Below are positions 34,865-43,551 of a DNA stretch of 64,000 nucleotides, one piece after another. Under the pieces are notes generated by a model. The model saw only the letters and a list, made by a program, of their open reading frames with translations, had not been told where the DNA came from and ran no database searches. A program made the translations under genes and the position numbers. Origin of the DNA: Succinatimonas sp. UBA7265 (GTDB lineage: Bacteria > Pseudomonadota > Gammaproteobacteria > Enterobacterales > Succinivibrionaceae); contig DKSD01000068.1 of assembly GCA_002473165.1 (NCBI GenBank), positions 6,242-70,241 on the forward strand, in the 5' to 3' direction. Each line of letters starts with the position of its first letter. Position 1 is the first letter of the stretch.

Positions 34865-35382
34865 CAGAGGCTAAACTGCGCCGGCAGCGCCGCAGCATGG
34901 CGCTCATCCCGCTGCTGCTTCTGACGGTCATTTTACAGATCGTCTCGCTCGGCGATTTCATGGATCTCAACCGCCCGGACTTCCCGGTGCTGATCCTCAT
35001 CTATTTCGCAGCCTCCACCGGCTCCAAACTGAGCCTTGAGCTCTCCTGGATAACCGGGATCATCATAGATCTGCTTTACGGGGCGCCGCTGGGGATCAAC
35101 GCGCTGATCCTTACTGCGCAGGTCTATCTTGTCATCTCCCAGTTTGCCAATTTCCGCGTCTACACCATCTGGCAGCAGGCGCTAATAACCGGGATCATCA
35201 ACCTCATCGTCAATGTCATCTGTTTCTGGCTGGCGCACATGATGGGCCAGAGCGCCTATGACATAAACTTCCTGGTTCCGGCGTTGCTCATGGCGGCGCT
35301 GTGGTTCCCGGTGCGCATCTGCCTCGACATGCTCATAGGGAAGAAGGCGGCGGAAGACGGAAGCGATGAAGATGCTCCCTGA
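34861..35382 (+). CDS. mreD: Rod shape-determining protein MreD
   Basis: A 173-residue polytopic membrane protein with about five hydrophobic segments, of the MreD family (LNRPDFPVLILIYFA near residue 36, GLDLLYGAPLGI-like IIIDLLYGAPLGINAL). It is a small partner of MreC in the elongasome. Its ATGA start overlaps the mreC stop, and its end overlaps the maf start by 17 bases; these overlaps show tight translational coupling in the order mreC-mreD-maf. The C-terminus ends in an acidic tail GSDEDAP. Confidence 0.92.
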   Translation: MTEAKLRRQRRSMALIPLLLLTVILQIVSLGDFMDLNRPDFPVLILIYFAASTGSKLSLELSWITGIIIDLLYGAPLGINALILTAQVYLVISQFANFRVYTIWQQALITGIINLIVNVICFWLAHMMGQSAYDINFLVPALLMAALWFPVRICLDMLIGKKAAEDGSDEDAP

Positions 35383-35962
35383 TCTCATTCTGGCCTCAGG
35401 CTCCCCGCGCCGCCGGGAGCTGCTCTCAAGGCTGGGGCTTAAATTCACGGTATCAGTCCCCAAAACCGATGAATCCTCCCGCCCCGGCGAAAGCCCTGCT
35501 GATCTGGTGGCGCGGCTGGCGGCGCTCAAAGCACGAGCCATAGCCGCAATCAGGCCTGAGGCCACAGTGATCGCCGCGGATACTGTGGTGGCCGTTGCAG
35601 GAAAAGCGCTGGGCAAGCCCGGCTGCGCCGAGAGGGCGTTTTCCGATCTCAAAGCGCTTGCAGGCCGCACCCATGAAGTTTTCACCGGCCTGCACGTTGC
35701 AAGCGCCGGGCAGGAGTTTTGCAAAACCGTCAGGACGGCGGTGAGCTTCGGGCAGTTTCCCGATGAGGTGCTCAAAGCCTACGCGGAAACCGGCGAGGGC
35801 TTTGACAAGGCCGGGGCTTACGCCATCCAGGGGATCGGCGCTTTTCTCATCTCCTCAATAAACGGCAGCCCCAGCTCTGTCATCGGGCTGCCGCTTGAGG
35901 AGACGGCGCGCATCCTCTGCGCTCTGGGGTATCCTTTGTTTCATGAAGGCAAAAAACCATGA
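35366..35962 (+). CDS. yhdE: Maf-type dTTP/UTP pyrophosphatase (YhdE)
   Basis: A 198-residue Maf protein. It carries the N-terminal LILASGSPRRRELLSRLGL, AADTVVAVAGKALGKP, and DKAGAYAIQGIGAFLISSINGSPSSVIGLP motifs. Maf YhdE hydrolyses dTTP, UTP and modified pyrimidine nucleotides to monophosphates; members arrest division on overproduction. It starts within the end of mreD, and its stop TGA overlaps the tldD ATG. In E. coli the order is mreBCD-yhdE-rng-yhdP-tldD; rng (ribonuclease G) and yhdP are missing here. The MKML start may also be at the second Met. Confidence 0.93.
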   Translation: MKMLPDLILASGSPRRRELLSRLGLKFTVSVPKTDESSRPGESPADLVARLAALKARAIAAIRPEATVIAADTVVAVAGKALGKPGCAERAFSDLKALAGRTHEVFTGLHVASAGQEFCKTVRTAVSFGQFPDEVLKAYAETGEGFDKAGAYAIQGIGAFLISSINGSPSSVIGLPLEETARILCALGYPLFHEGKKP

Positions 35963-37404
35963 ATAACAGCAAAAAGGCCGAAGAGATCCTGTTTAAGCAT
36001 TCCGACATAGATCTTGACGCCGCCGCCGACAGCCTGAAGCTGCTGACTCAGCGCCATCCTGATTTTGGGGATCTGTTCTTTGAGCGCGTTGCCTCGGAGA
36101 GCTTTGTGCTTGAAGAAGGCATCATCAAAGGCGGCTCTTTTGACATCTCCCAGGGCGTGGGCGTGCGGGCCGTGCAGGGCGGGCGCACCGGCTTTGCCTA
36201 CAGCGACGTGCTCGATGTCAGATCGCTAAAGGAGGCCTGCGAGGCGGCGCGCTCCATCAGCCAGAAACAGGGCCAGGCCGTATGCGTAAGAGCGAACTGC
36301 GCTGACACAAAGGCGCTGTACACCGCCGAGGATCCGCTTTTGGAGCTGCGCCGCGAGGACAAAATCCGCGCGCTCCAGGATCTCAACGCCCTGGTACGCG
36401 AAAAAGATCAGCGCGTAACCCAGGTCATCGCCTCGCTCTCGTGCGCATACCGCACGGTGCTTATCATGGACACCTCGGGCAAAGTATCCTGCGATCTCAA
36501 ACCCATGGTGCACATCGGCGTCAGCGCCATCCTTGAGGAGAACGGACACCGCGAAGACGGCTTCGGCGCAGCCGGCGGAGCCTTCCTCCCCTCCAGGATC
36601 CTCACAGAATCCTGCCTCTCTGAGATCGCTGCGGAAGCCGTGCGCGCCGCCGCGGTAAACCTGCGAGCCAAAAACGCCCCTGCCGGGGCCATGACGGTAG
36701 TCTTAGGCCACGGCTGGCCCGGGGTGCTCGTGCACGAGGCCGTGGGCCACGGCCTTGAAGGCGACTTCAACCGCACCGGCAGCTCGGCCTTCACGGGACT
36801 CATCGGCAAACAGGTGGCCTCAGACAAAGTCACGGTCATAGATGACGGCACGCTGCCCGAGCGCCGCGGCTCCCTGAGCTTTGATGACGAAGGCACAAAA
36901 ACGCGCCGCAACGTGCTGATTGAAAACGGGGTGCTCAAAGGTTACATGCAGGATCGCCAGAACGCGATGCTCATGGGCATGGAGCCCACCGGCAACGGCA
37001 GGCGCGAGAGCTACAACTGCCTGCCCATGCCGCGCATGACGAACACGTTTATGCTTCCGGGCACGGCAACGCGCGATGAGATCATCGGCAGCGTCGATAA
37101 CGGCATCTACGCCGTGAATTTCAAAGGCGGTCAGGTGGACATCACCTCAGGCAAATTCGTATTTTCGGCCTCTGAGGCCTATGAGATCAGGCACGGCAAG
37201 GTGGGAGATCCGATCCGCGGAGCCACGCTGATCGGCAACGGCCCGGATACCATGAAGAAAGTGTCGATGGTGGGAAATGATCTGGAGTTCGATCACGGGA
37301 TCGGCACCTGCGGCAAGGCCGGCCAGTCCGTGCCTGTGGGGATCGGCATCCCCACGCTGAAGATCGACTCCATCACCGTGGGGGGCACCGGTCAGTCCGA
37401 CTGA
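35959..37404 (+). CDS. tldD: Metalloprotease TldD
   Basis: A 481-residue partner of PmbA/TldE, carrying the zinc motif HEAVGHGLEGD near residue 258 (HExxxH) which the partner lacks. It begins four bases before the maf stop (ATGA). The N-terminal domain (about 30-220) shapes the substrate channel and the C-terminal domain carries GTATRDEIIGSVDNGIYAVNFKGGQVDI. In the family the heterodimer cuts unfolded peptides in the cytosol. The 3' end overlaps the 3' end of darP by 13 bases, a convergent overlap. Confidence 0.96.
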   Translation: MNNSKKAEEILFKHSDIDLDAAADSLKLLTQRHPDFGDLFFERVASESFVLEEGIIKGGSFDISQGVGVRAVQGGRTGFAYSDVLDVRSLKEACEAARSISQKQGQAVCVRANCADTKALYTAEDPLLELRREDKIRALQDLNALVREKDQRVTQVIASLSCAYRTVLIMDTSGKVSCDLKPMVHIGVSAILEENGHREDGFGAAGGAFLPSRILTESCLSEIAAEAVRAAAVNLRAKNAPAGAMTVVLGHGWPGVLVHEAVGHGLEGDFNRTGSSAFTGLIGKQVASDKVTVIDDGTLPERRGSLSFDDEGTKTRRNVLIENGVLKGYMQDRQNAMLMGMEPTGNGRRESYNCLPMPRMTNTFMLPGTATRDEIIGSVDNGIYAVNFKGGQVDITSGKFVFSASEAYEIRHGKVGDPIRGATLIGNGPDTMKKVSMVGNDLEFDHGIGTCGKAGQSVPVGIGIPTLKIDSITVGGTGQSD

Positions 37405-37967
37405 AGCAAAGTGTCCGGGACTTTGATCCCGGCCTTGCGCACCTCGGTTTTCACGTATTTGAAAAGCGTCCTGGCGGCAGGGCGCGGCAGCTGCTCGTCA
37501 TCATCGGCCTGTTTGGCCTCGGCTTTGGCCTTGTTCACCAGTGAGAGCAGTTTCCTGCGGTCAAGCTGCGGGCACAGCCGGCACAGGGAATTGACGGCGT
37601 CGATCCCCGAGGAGATAAGCTCGGCGCGCAGCTTCTCAAAGCGCATGACATCTGGATCTGTTTTCTCCGAGGCTCCGAGCATCCGCACCTGCTCTGCCAG
37701 ATCCGATTCAGGATAACCGCGCTGGATGCGGGCTGCGTATTGCAGCTGCCGGCGACGCTCATCGCTGCGCGGCCGCAGCTTTCTGGCCGTATTTAGCGCC
37801 TCGCGCAGATCGTCTGGCAAATTCAGCGAAGCATAGCTCTGCTCTCCGAGATCCGCGACTTCCTCGACGAGCCTGCGAATGGCCTGGGCCTCGCGCTTGT
37901 GCGCCGAACGGCTCTCTTCCTCAGGCTCGGCGTCGAAGCCTTCAAAATGCTGATCCTGCGTTCTCAC
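37392..37967 (-). CDS. darP: Ribosome-associated protein DarP (YjgA/DUF615)
   Basis: A 191-residue helical acidic/basic protein of the YjgA family (QAIRRLVEEVADLGEQSYASL, ARKLRPRSDERRRQLQYAARI, LFKYVKTEV near the end). DarP is a late 50S assembly factor. In E. coli yjgA is divergent from pmbA; here it is next to tldD, the pmbA partner. Its 5' end overlaps mlaB by four bases (it starts at 37967, mlaB stops at 37964), so it belongs to the end of the mla operon. The overlap with tldD at the 3' ends is 13 bases. Confidence 0.88.
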   Translation of the reverse strand: MRTQDQHFEGFDAEPEEESRSAHKREAQAIRRLVEEVADLGEQSYASLNLPDDLREALNTARKLRPRSDERRRQLQYAARIQRGYPESDLAEQVRMLGASEKTDPDVMRFEKLRAELISSGIDAVNSLCRLCPQLDRRKLLSLVNKAKAEAKQADDDEQLPRPAARTLFKYVKTEVRKAGIKVPDTLLQSD

Positions 37968-38218
37968 CGCGTCTCCTTAAGTTCAAACAGGGAGCCAACC
38001 CTGAAGATCCCTATGAGCCTTACCAAATCCGCAGAAGGGTGCTCCAGCATAAGCTTGCGCCCTGAGCCCAGGCTTTTTGCCCAGCGCACCAGGAACGCCA
38101 CCCCCGCCGAATCGACGCCGATCCCTTTAAGATCGGCGCGATCGCTGCTGAAGATCTCAGCGCGGCGTTTCCACAGATCGGGCACCGAGACGACGCTCAG
38201 TTCCTTAATGCTGTCCAT
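37964..38218 (-). CDS. mlaB: MlaB, STAS-domain subunit of the Mla lipid transporter
   Basis: An 84-residue STAS protein (DLKGIGVDSAGVAFLVRWAKSLG-type core with the phosphoacceptor-like region VDSAGV). MlaB binds MlaF and is needed for activity of the MlaFEDB complex, which moves phospholipids between the inner and outer membrane. It overlaps mlaC by one base and darP by four, so it is translationally coupled within mlaFEDCB-darP. Confidence 0.9.
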   Translation of the reverse strand: MDSIKELSVVSVPDLWKRRAEIFSSDRADLKGIGVDSAGVAFLVRWAKSLGSGRKLMLEHPSADLVRLIGIFRVGSLFELKETR

Positions 38219-38832
38219 CAGTTGCCGGCCTTGTTGTCCTGGAGCGCGGCGATCGCCGCGGCCACGCCTTTGCTCTTGATGATGGGCTGGATCTCGGCGG
38301 TCTTGGAATCCAGCACCGAAATGTTTTCGGCGATGACGTCAAAAGCTTTCCACTCGCCGGTCTTGCTGTTCAAACGCATCTTGATAACAAAGCTGATGTC
38401 GGGCTGCCCTGCGGTTTTAACAGTGAATTTCACCGGCACGATCGACGCGGACTTGTCAGGCTCGGACACCGGGCTTAAGACCAGATCCTGGTTCGTGTAC
38501 TTGCCGATGGCGTTGGACATGGAGCGCATCATGTAATCGCCAAAAGCCTCAGTGAAGCTGTCGCGCTCCTCTTTAGTGGTGGTTTTAAGCGACGTCCCCA
38601 TGACTTTATAGGCCGCGTAGCGGATGTCTACATAAGGCATCAGATCATTGGTGATGATCCCTTTGACGACGCTTTGATCGCCTAATTTGTCCTTATTGGC
38701 TTTGAGATCGCTGAAAGTCTTGCTGGCGACAGCATTGGCGGTCTCAAACGGGTTGCCGGCCGCCGCCGCGCTCTGCGCAAAACCCAGTGCCGCGACAGCT
38801 GCAAACACCAGTGACATTAAAAAGTTTTTCAT
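38218..38832 (-). CDS. mlaC: MlaC, periplasmic phospholipid shuttle
   Basis: A 204-residue secreted protein with a signal peptide (MKNFLMSLVFAAVAALGFAQSAAAA). The mature part matches the MlaC/toluene tolerance Ttg2D family (LMPYVDIRYAAYKVMG, SFTEAFGDYMMRSMSNAIGKY). It carries lipid between MlaFEDB and the outer-membrane MlaA-OmpC complex. Follows mlaD by 24 bases on the minus strand. mlaA (vacJ) is not in the window, as in E. coli. Confidence 0.94.
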   Translation of the reverse strand: MKNFLMSLVFAAVAALGFAQSAAAAGNPFETANAVASKTFSDLKANKDKLGDQSVVKGIITNDLMPYVDIRYAAYKVMGTSLKTTTKEERDSFTEAFGDYMMRSMSNAIGKYTNQDLVLSPVSEPDKSASIVPVKFTVKTAGQPDISFVIKMRLNSKTGEWKAFDVIAENISVLDSKTAEIQPIIKSKGVAAAIAALQDNKAGN

Positions 38833-38856
38833 ACTATTACCTCATTTAAAAAGCGG

Positions 38857-39360
38857 TTATTTGGCTTCAGCGCCTTCAGCTTTGGCGTCCCCCGAACCTG
38901 CGCTGTACAGGAATTTGCCTATGAGATCCTCAAGCACCAGGGCCGAACCGGTGTCCTGGAAATAATCCCCGTCCTTGAGGTACTCGCTCCCCAGATCCTC
39001 GTCATAAAAGCCCGGGGTCAGGGAGATGTACTGCTCGCCGATGATGCCGGCGGTCTGGATCGAGGCTTTGGACTCGTTTGACAGCTTATTGCAGGAGGCA
39101 TCGATCTCCATGTCGACAACCGGAGTCATGGTCTTCTCATCAAGCCTGATGCCTGAAACCCTGCCTACGAGCACGCCGCCGATTTTGACGGGCGCGCGCA
39201 GTTTCAGCGATCCGATGTTGTCGAATTTAGCATGCAGGGTATAGACATCAGAGCTCGTGTTGAGCACGAGGCCGGCAACTTTGAGCGAGAGCACTACAGC
39301 TGCGATGATGCCTGCCAGAACGAAGATCCCAACGAGAATTTCAGCTTTTAAATATTTCAT
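38857..39360 (-). CDS. mlaD: MlaD, MCE-domain lipid-binding subunit
   Basis: A 167-residue protein with one N-terminal membrane helix (LKAEILVGIFVLAGIIAAVVLSLK) and one MCE domain (about 40-120, TLHAKFDNIGSLKLRAPVKIGGVLVGRVSGIRL). MlaD forms the periplasmic hexameric ring on MlaE. The acidic Ala-rich tail is usual. It lies 11 bases after mlaE in the mlaFEDCB operon. Confidence 0.95.
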   Translation of the reverse strand: MKYLKAEILVGIFVLAGIIAAVVLSLKVAGLVLNTSSDVYTLHAKFDNIGSLKLRAPVKIGGVLVGRVSGIRLDEKTMTPVVDMEIDASCNKLSNESKASIQTAGIIGEQYISLTPGFYDEDLGSEYLKDGDYFQDTGSALVLEDLIGKFLYSAGSGDAKAEGAEAK

Positions 39361-39371
39361 TTCAAAAATTC

Positions 39372-40148
39372 CTAAAACATCAGAGCTGTAAGCACGAAAT
39401 CGAGGCCTAAAACCGCCAGAGAGGACTGCACCACCGTGGCGGTGGTCGCCGAGCTGATGCCCGCTGAGGTCGGGCGGCAGTCGTAACCGTTAAACAACGC
39501 GATCCAGGTGCACACCACGGCAAAAACCACGGATTTTATGAGCATCGGCACCACGTCCTCTGCCAGATCCACGCTGTTTTGCATGGCAGACCAAAAGATG
39601 CCGTCATCAAGGCCCAGCCAGTCGACGCCGACGAACTTGCCGCCGTAGATGCCGACGACGGCAAAGAGGATCGAGAGGATCGGCAGGCTGATCACGCCGG
39701 CCCAAAACCTGGGTGCAATGATCCGGTGCAGCGGATCGACAGCCATCATTTCCATGGCGGAAATCTGCTCTGAGGCCTTAAGCTGCCCAATCTCCGCCGT
39801 CAGCGCCGAACCGGCGCGGCCGGCGTACAGCAGCGCGGCCACGACCGGGCCGAGCTCGCGGATGATCGCCAGCGCCACCAGGGTGCCCAGCGATCCCGTG
39901 GCCATAAAATCCTTGAGGATGTTAAAGCCCTGCAGCCCCAGCACCATGCCAATGAACAGGCCGGACACCAGGATAATGATCACGGACTGCACGCCAATGA
40001 AATAAATCTCATTTACAAGCAGCACGCTGTGGCGGCGGAAATCCGGCCTGGCAAACACCGCGCTGGCCATCATCATGGATGAGCGCCCCAGCGCCGTGAG
40101 CTTTTTTAAAAAGTACCGGCCCAGGCTTCCCAGGAAATTACTGATCAC
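39372..40148 (-). CDS. mlaE: MlaE, permease of the Mla lipid transporter
   Basis: A 258-residue membrane protein with about six hydrophobic segments. The conserved Mla/YrbE pattern is seen in [30 protein letters not shown] and [30 protein letters not shown]. It overlaps mlaF by four bases (ATGA). Forms the channel of the inner-membrane complex with MlaD, MlaF and MlaB. Confidence 0.95.
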   Translation of the reverse strand: MISNFLGSLGRYFLKKLTALGRSSMMMASAVFARPDFRRHSVLLVNEIYFIGVQSVIIILVSGLFIGMVLGLQGFNILKDFMATGSLGTLVALAIIRELGPVVAALLYAGRAGSALTAEIGQLKASEQISAMEMMAVDPLHRIIAPRFWAGVISLPILSILFAVVGIYGGKFVGVDWLGLDDGIFWSAMQNSVDLAEDVVPMLIKSVVFAVVCTWIALFNGYDCRPTSAGISSATTATVVQSSLAVLGLDFVLTALMF

Positions 40149-40957
40149 AGATCCTCCAGATAATTGCCGCGCCCTTTTAAGTGGAAGGCGTAAGGCCCGT
40201 CAAAATCCCCGTTGATGAACTGCACGACGCGCGGATCGGAGCTGCCGCGGATCTCCTCGGGCGTCCCCTGCCCGAGCACCGAGCCCTCGGCGAGGATCAC
40301 GACATAGTCGGCCACTTCCATGATCTCCCTGACATCATGGGTCACCACGATGGAGGTAAGGTTCAGCGCGTTGTTGAGATCGCAGATTAGTTTTACAAGC
40401 ACGCCCTTGGTGATAGGGTCCTGCCCCACAAACGGCTCATCGTACATGATGAGTTCCGGATCGAGCGCGATGGAGCGGGCCAGCGCCGCGCGGCGGGCCA
40501 TGCCGCCTGAAAGCTCAGAGGGATACAAAGACGCCGCGCCGCGCATGCCCACAGCCTCAAGTTTCATGAGCACGATGTCGCGGATAATTTCTTTGGGCAG
40601 CAACGTGTGCACTTCAAGCGGGAACGCCGTGTTCTCAAACACGGTCATATCCTGGAACAGCGCGCCGCTTTGGAAAAGCATGCTCATCTTGCGGCGCGTG
40701 CGGTACAGCTCCCGCCTGCCTAAACGGTGCATGTCGGCGCCGTCAAATTTCACCGTGCCGCTGTCGGGGCGCAGCTGGGCTCCGATGAGCCGGAGCACGG
40801 TCGTCTTGCCCGTGCCCGAAGGCCCCAGAACCGCAGTGATCTTGCCCCGCGGAAAATTCACGCTCAGATGGCTGTAGATCTGCTTTCCTGAATATGAAAA
40901 CGACAGATCCTCGATCTGAACGATGCTGTCCGCGGCGAGTATTTGTTTACTGTCCAT
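40145..40957 (-). CDS. mlaF: MlaF, ATPase of the Mla lipid transporter
   Basis: A 270-residue ABC ATPase. Walker [14 protein letters not shown]-loop [16 protein letters not shown], signature [18 protein letters not shown] and Walker [15 protein letters not shown] are complete. It powers phospholipid transport. It heads the mla operon, divergent from kdsC as the two clusters are neighbours in E. coli. The ATG at 40957 is preferred; a GTG at 40972 with an AGG nearby is also possible. Confidence 0.94.
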   Translation of the reverse strand: MDSKQILAADSIVQIEDLSFSYSGKQIYSHLSVNFPRGKITAVLGPSGTGKTTVLRLIGAQLRPDSGTVKFDGADMHRLGRRELYRTRRKMSMLFQSGALFQDMTVFENTAFPLEVHTLLPKEIIRDIVLMKLEAVGMRGAASLYPSELSGGMARRAALARSIALDPELIMYDEPFVGQDPITKGVLVKLICDLNNALNLTSIVVTHDVREIMEVADYVVILAEGSVLGQGTPEEIRGSSDPRVVQFINGDFDGPYAFHLKGRGNYLEDL

Positions 40958-41005
40958 CAGAATTCCGTTCACCTGTCCGCTGCGAGAATGAAATTCAGGC
41001 AGGAT

Positions 41006-41014
41006 TGATATAAT
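41006..41014 (+). promoter_or_regulatory. Extended -10 promoter for kdsC-lptCAB
   Basis: TGATATAAT (TGa plus a perfect TATAAT), 82 bases before the kdsC start and in the mlaF-kdsC divergent gap. No -35 was seen. The same nine bases stand upstream of hslR. Confidence 0.5.
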
Positions 41015-41096
41015 TGCTTTATATTTTACCGTTAAGCGTTGCCGCTTGTAACGTGCAAAGCGGCATCAGATGCCTGCCATCAGCAAAGAGCTCGCC

Positions 41097-41660
41097 ATGA
41101 CCGATTCAAAAAACATCCAGACCTGTTACGGGATCATCTCAAAGGAGATCTTCTGCCGCCTTAAAAAAATCCGCCTGCTGATGCTCGATGTCGACGGCAC
41201 GCTCACCGATGGCGGAGTGTACCTGGATAACACCTCGCTTGAGTTTAAAAAATTCAACACGAAAGACGGCTTAGGCATCGCTCAGCTGCAAAAGCGCAGC
41301 GACTGCAAGGCTGCCGTGATCACCGGGCGCGACGCCAGGCTCACCGAGCGCCGCTGCCAGGAATGCGGCATCACGCTGTTAGTCCAGGGACAGGCCGACA
41401 AGACGGCGGCTGCGCAAAAGCTCATTGCCGATTTAGGCATCAGTGCGCAGGAGAGCGCCGCCGTAGGCGATGACTTAAACGATCTGAGCATGTTCAAGGT
41501 GGCCGGCCTTACCGCCTGCCCCGCCGACGCCTCGCCCTATATCCGCAGCTACACGGATATCCTGCTCCATCGCGACGGCGGACGCGGCGCCGTCAGGGAA
41601 ATGTGCGATCTCATCATGATGGCCAAAGGGATCATGGGAACGGACGGGGGCATTCTCTGA
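41097..41660 (+). CDS. kdsC: 3-deoxy-D-manno-octulosonate 8-phosphate phosphatase
   Basis: A 187-residue HAD-type phosphatase (188 in E. coli) that makes free Kdo for lipopolysaccharide. Motif I MLDVDGTLTDGGVY, then VITGRD, and VGDDLNDLSMF are intact. ATG at 41097 (MTDSKN) is used; a weak ATG at 41070 is also in frame. E. coli has yrbG and kdsD just before; both are absent, so the isomerase must be elsewhere. The stop TGA overlaps the lptC ATG by one base. Confidence 0.95.
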   Translation: MTDSKNIQTCYGIISKEIFCRLKKIRLLMLDVDGTLTDGGVYLDNTSLEFKKFNTKDGLGIAQLQKRSDCKAAVITGRDARLTERRCQECGITLLVQGQADKTAAAQKLIADLGISAQESAAVGDDLNDLSMFKVAGLTACPADASPYIRSYTDILLHRDGGRGAVREMCDLIMMAKGIMGTDGGIL

Positions 41661-42238
41661 TGACGCTTTCAGGCAAATCGGCCTTCCTGGCGGCATTGCT
41701 GTTTGTCGCCGCACTGGGACTGTACCATTACGCCGACAGCCTTATTAACCCCAAACAGGCTCCTAAAGCGCCTGAAAAGCTCTACACAGCCACCGGATTT
41801 TCCGGCAGCATCTTCAACGAGCAAGGCAAGCGCACCCGCACGCTGGAAGCTGAAGTTGCCATATACCATGAGGACAGCGGGATCTACACTTTCCAAAAGC
41901 CGGTCTTCACCTCTATCCGCGCCAATGCCCAAGGCGGAGACGAGATCTGGCAGATCAGCGGTCGTTACGGTGAAGCCCGCGAAAGCGATTTTGTTAACAT
42001 GAGCGGAGACGTGGTGCTCGTGCCGCTTTTTGACGGCGCGGCAATTGAAAAAGCCTGGAGCGAGGCTTTCCATTACGATCTCAAAGGCGGGGTGATCACC
42101 AGCGATTACCGCACTTACGAACAGGGCCGCGGCTGGATCAATTCAGGTGACGGTTTCAAACTTAACGTCAACACCAATATCATGACTTACGAAGGCAATG
42201 TCCATGCAACCTACGATCCTGCACAAGCTGCTAAATAG
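41660..42238 (+). CDS. lptC: LptC, periplasmic bridge protein of LPS transport
   Basis: A 192-residue bitopic protein (191 in E. coli). One N-terminal membrane helix (MTLSGKSAFLAALLFVAALGLYHY) and a beta-jellyroll domain (YTATGFSGSIFNEQGKRTRTLEAE, ISGRYGEARESDFVNMSGDVVLV). It passes LPS from LptBFG to LptA. The ATG at 41660 overlaps the kdsC stop by one base; the longer frame from 41603 runs in kdsC and is not used. lptA starts 35 bases before its stop. Confidence 0.92.
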   Translation: MTLSGKSAFLAALLFVAALGLYHYADSLINPKQAPKAPEKLYTATGFSGSIFNEQGKRTRTLEAEVAIYHEDSGIYTFQKPVFTSIRANAQGGDEIWQISGRYGEARESDFVNMSGDVVLVPLFDGAAIEKAWSEAFHYDLKGGVITSDYRTYEQGRGWINSGDGFKLNVNTNIMTYEGNVHATYDPAQAAK

Positions 42239-42797
42239 CGCCGCGGCGGCGGTTTTGCTCTGCGCCGCCCCGGCCTCATTGGCCCTTGAGGGCGACACGG
42301 ATCAGCCGCTTAACGTGGCTTCGGTGGAGCAGCTTGCCGATCTCCAGGCAAACCGCCTGTATTTCATCGAAAAAGTACACGCCACCCAAGGCTCCATCGA
42401 AGTGTACGCGGACAAAGCCGAGATCGTGCGCAACGACAAAAACGAGGTCAAGGAAGTCAATTCCTGGGGCAAACCGGTTACCTTTAAGCAGCTTTTGGAT
42501 AACGGAAAGATTTTAAGATCGCAGTCTTCGGTGCTTCAGTATTACCCGCTTACCGGCGACATCGTGCTCACGGGCAACGCCACGGTCTGGCAGGGCGAAT
42601 CCCATGTCAGCGGCGATCACATCGTCTACAACACCAAGACGCAGAAGATGAAAGCCAACAACACCAACAGCCAGGACGGCCGGGTGCACAGCACGTTCAT
42701 CCCTCAGGAGATGAAGAGCGGCGATTCAGCCAAAGCCGACGGCAAAAACGGCACAGCGGCGGCATCAGCGCCAGACAAGGACACGCAAGCCAAATGA
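42204..42797 (+). CDS. lptA: LptA, periplasmic LPS bridge
   Basis: A 197-residue secreted protein. It has a signal peptide ([27 protein letters not shown]), then the OstA-like beta domain ([48 protein letters not shown]). The tail is polar Lys/Ser/Ala. GAAGG precedes the ATG at 42204 by eight bases; a first ATG at 42198 is too close to it. It overlaps the end of lptC by 35 bases and lptB by four. Confidence 0.93.
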   Translation: MQPTILHKLLNSAAAAVLLCAAPASLALEGDTDQPLNVASVEQLADLQANRLYFIEKVHATQGSIEVYADKAEIVRNDKNEVKEVNSWGKPVTFKQLLDNGKILRSQSSVLQYYPLTGDIVLTGNATVWQGESHVSGDHIVYNTKTQKMKANNTNSQDGRVHSTFIPQEMKSGDSAKADGKNGTAAASAPDKDTQAK

Positions 42798-43519
42798 GCG
42801 AGCTTAAGGCACTGCACCTTAGAAAAACCTATAAGAAACGCACGGTGGTCAAGGACGTGAGCCTTGAGGTGTCAAGCGGATCCATCGTCGGGCTTTTGGG
42901 GCCCAACGGCGCCGGCAAAACCACCTCCTTTTACATGATCGTCGGCATCATCGCCGCCGAGAAGGGCCAGGTGCTGCTCGACGGCACCGACATCACCGAT
43001 ATGCCCATGCATGAGCGCGCGCGCGTCGGGCTGGGCTATCTGCCGCAGGAGAACTCCATCTTCCGCAAGCTTACGGTTTACCAGAACCTGATGGGTGTCG
43101 TGGAACTGCAAAAACAGCTTTCAAGGCAGGAGCGCGAGCGCCGGGTAAACGAGCTTTTGGATGAGTTCAACGTCGGCCAGCTGCGCAACAGCCTGGGCAT
43201 GTCGCTGTCAGGCGGCGAGCGGCGCCGCGTGGAGATCGCGCGCGCGCTGGCCGCTTCCCCGAAATTCATCCTGCTCGACGAGCCGTTTGCCGGCGTCGAT
43301 CCAATCTCGGTTTCGGAGATCAAAAACATCATCACCCATTTAAAAAACCGCGGGATCGGCATCCTGATCACCGATCACAATGTCCGTGAAACCCTGGGAG
43401 TGTGCGAGCGGGCCTACATCGTCAATGACGGAGAACTGATCGCGCAAGGCACCCCTCAGGAAGTCCAGGAAAACTCCAAGGTCAAGGAAGTCTACCTGGG
43501 CAAGGATTTCACCCTCTGA
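42794..43519 (+). CDS. lptB: LptB, ATPase of LPS export
   Basis: A 241-residue ABC ATPase. Walker [19 protein letters not shown]-loop [17 protein letters not shown], signature [14 protein letters not shown] and Walker [14 protein letters not shown] are all present. It works with LptFG (not in the window) to pull LPS out of the inner membrane. ATGA overlap with lptA; rpoN follows after 32 bases, the E. coli order. Confidence 0.97.
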   Translation: MSELKALHLRKTYKKRTVVKDVSLEVSSGSIVGLLGPNGAGKTTSFYMIVGIIAAEKGQVLLDGTDITDMPMHERARVGLGYLPQENSIFRKLTVYQNLMGVVELQKQLSRQERERRVNELLDEFNVGQLRNSLGMSLSGGERRRVEIARALAASPKFILLDEPFAGVDPISVSEIKNIITHLKNRGIGILITDHNVRETLGVCERAYIVNDGELIAQGTPQEVQENSKVKEVYLGKDFTL

Positions 43520-43551
43520 CCGCTTAAGACACAGCAAGGAGAGCACGCAAA

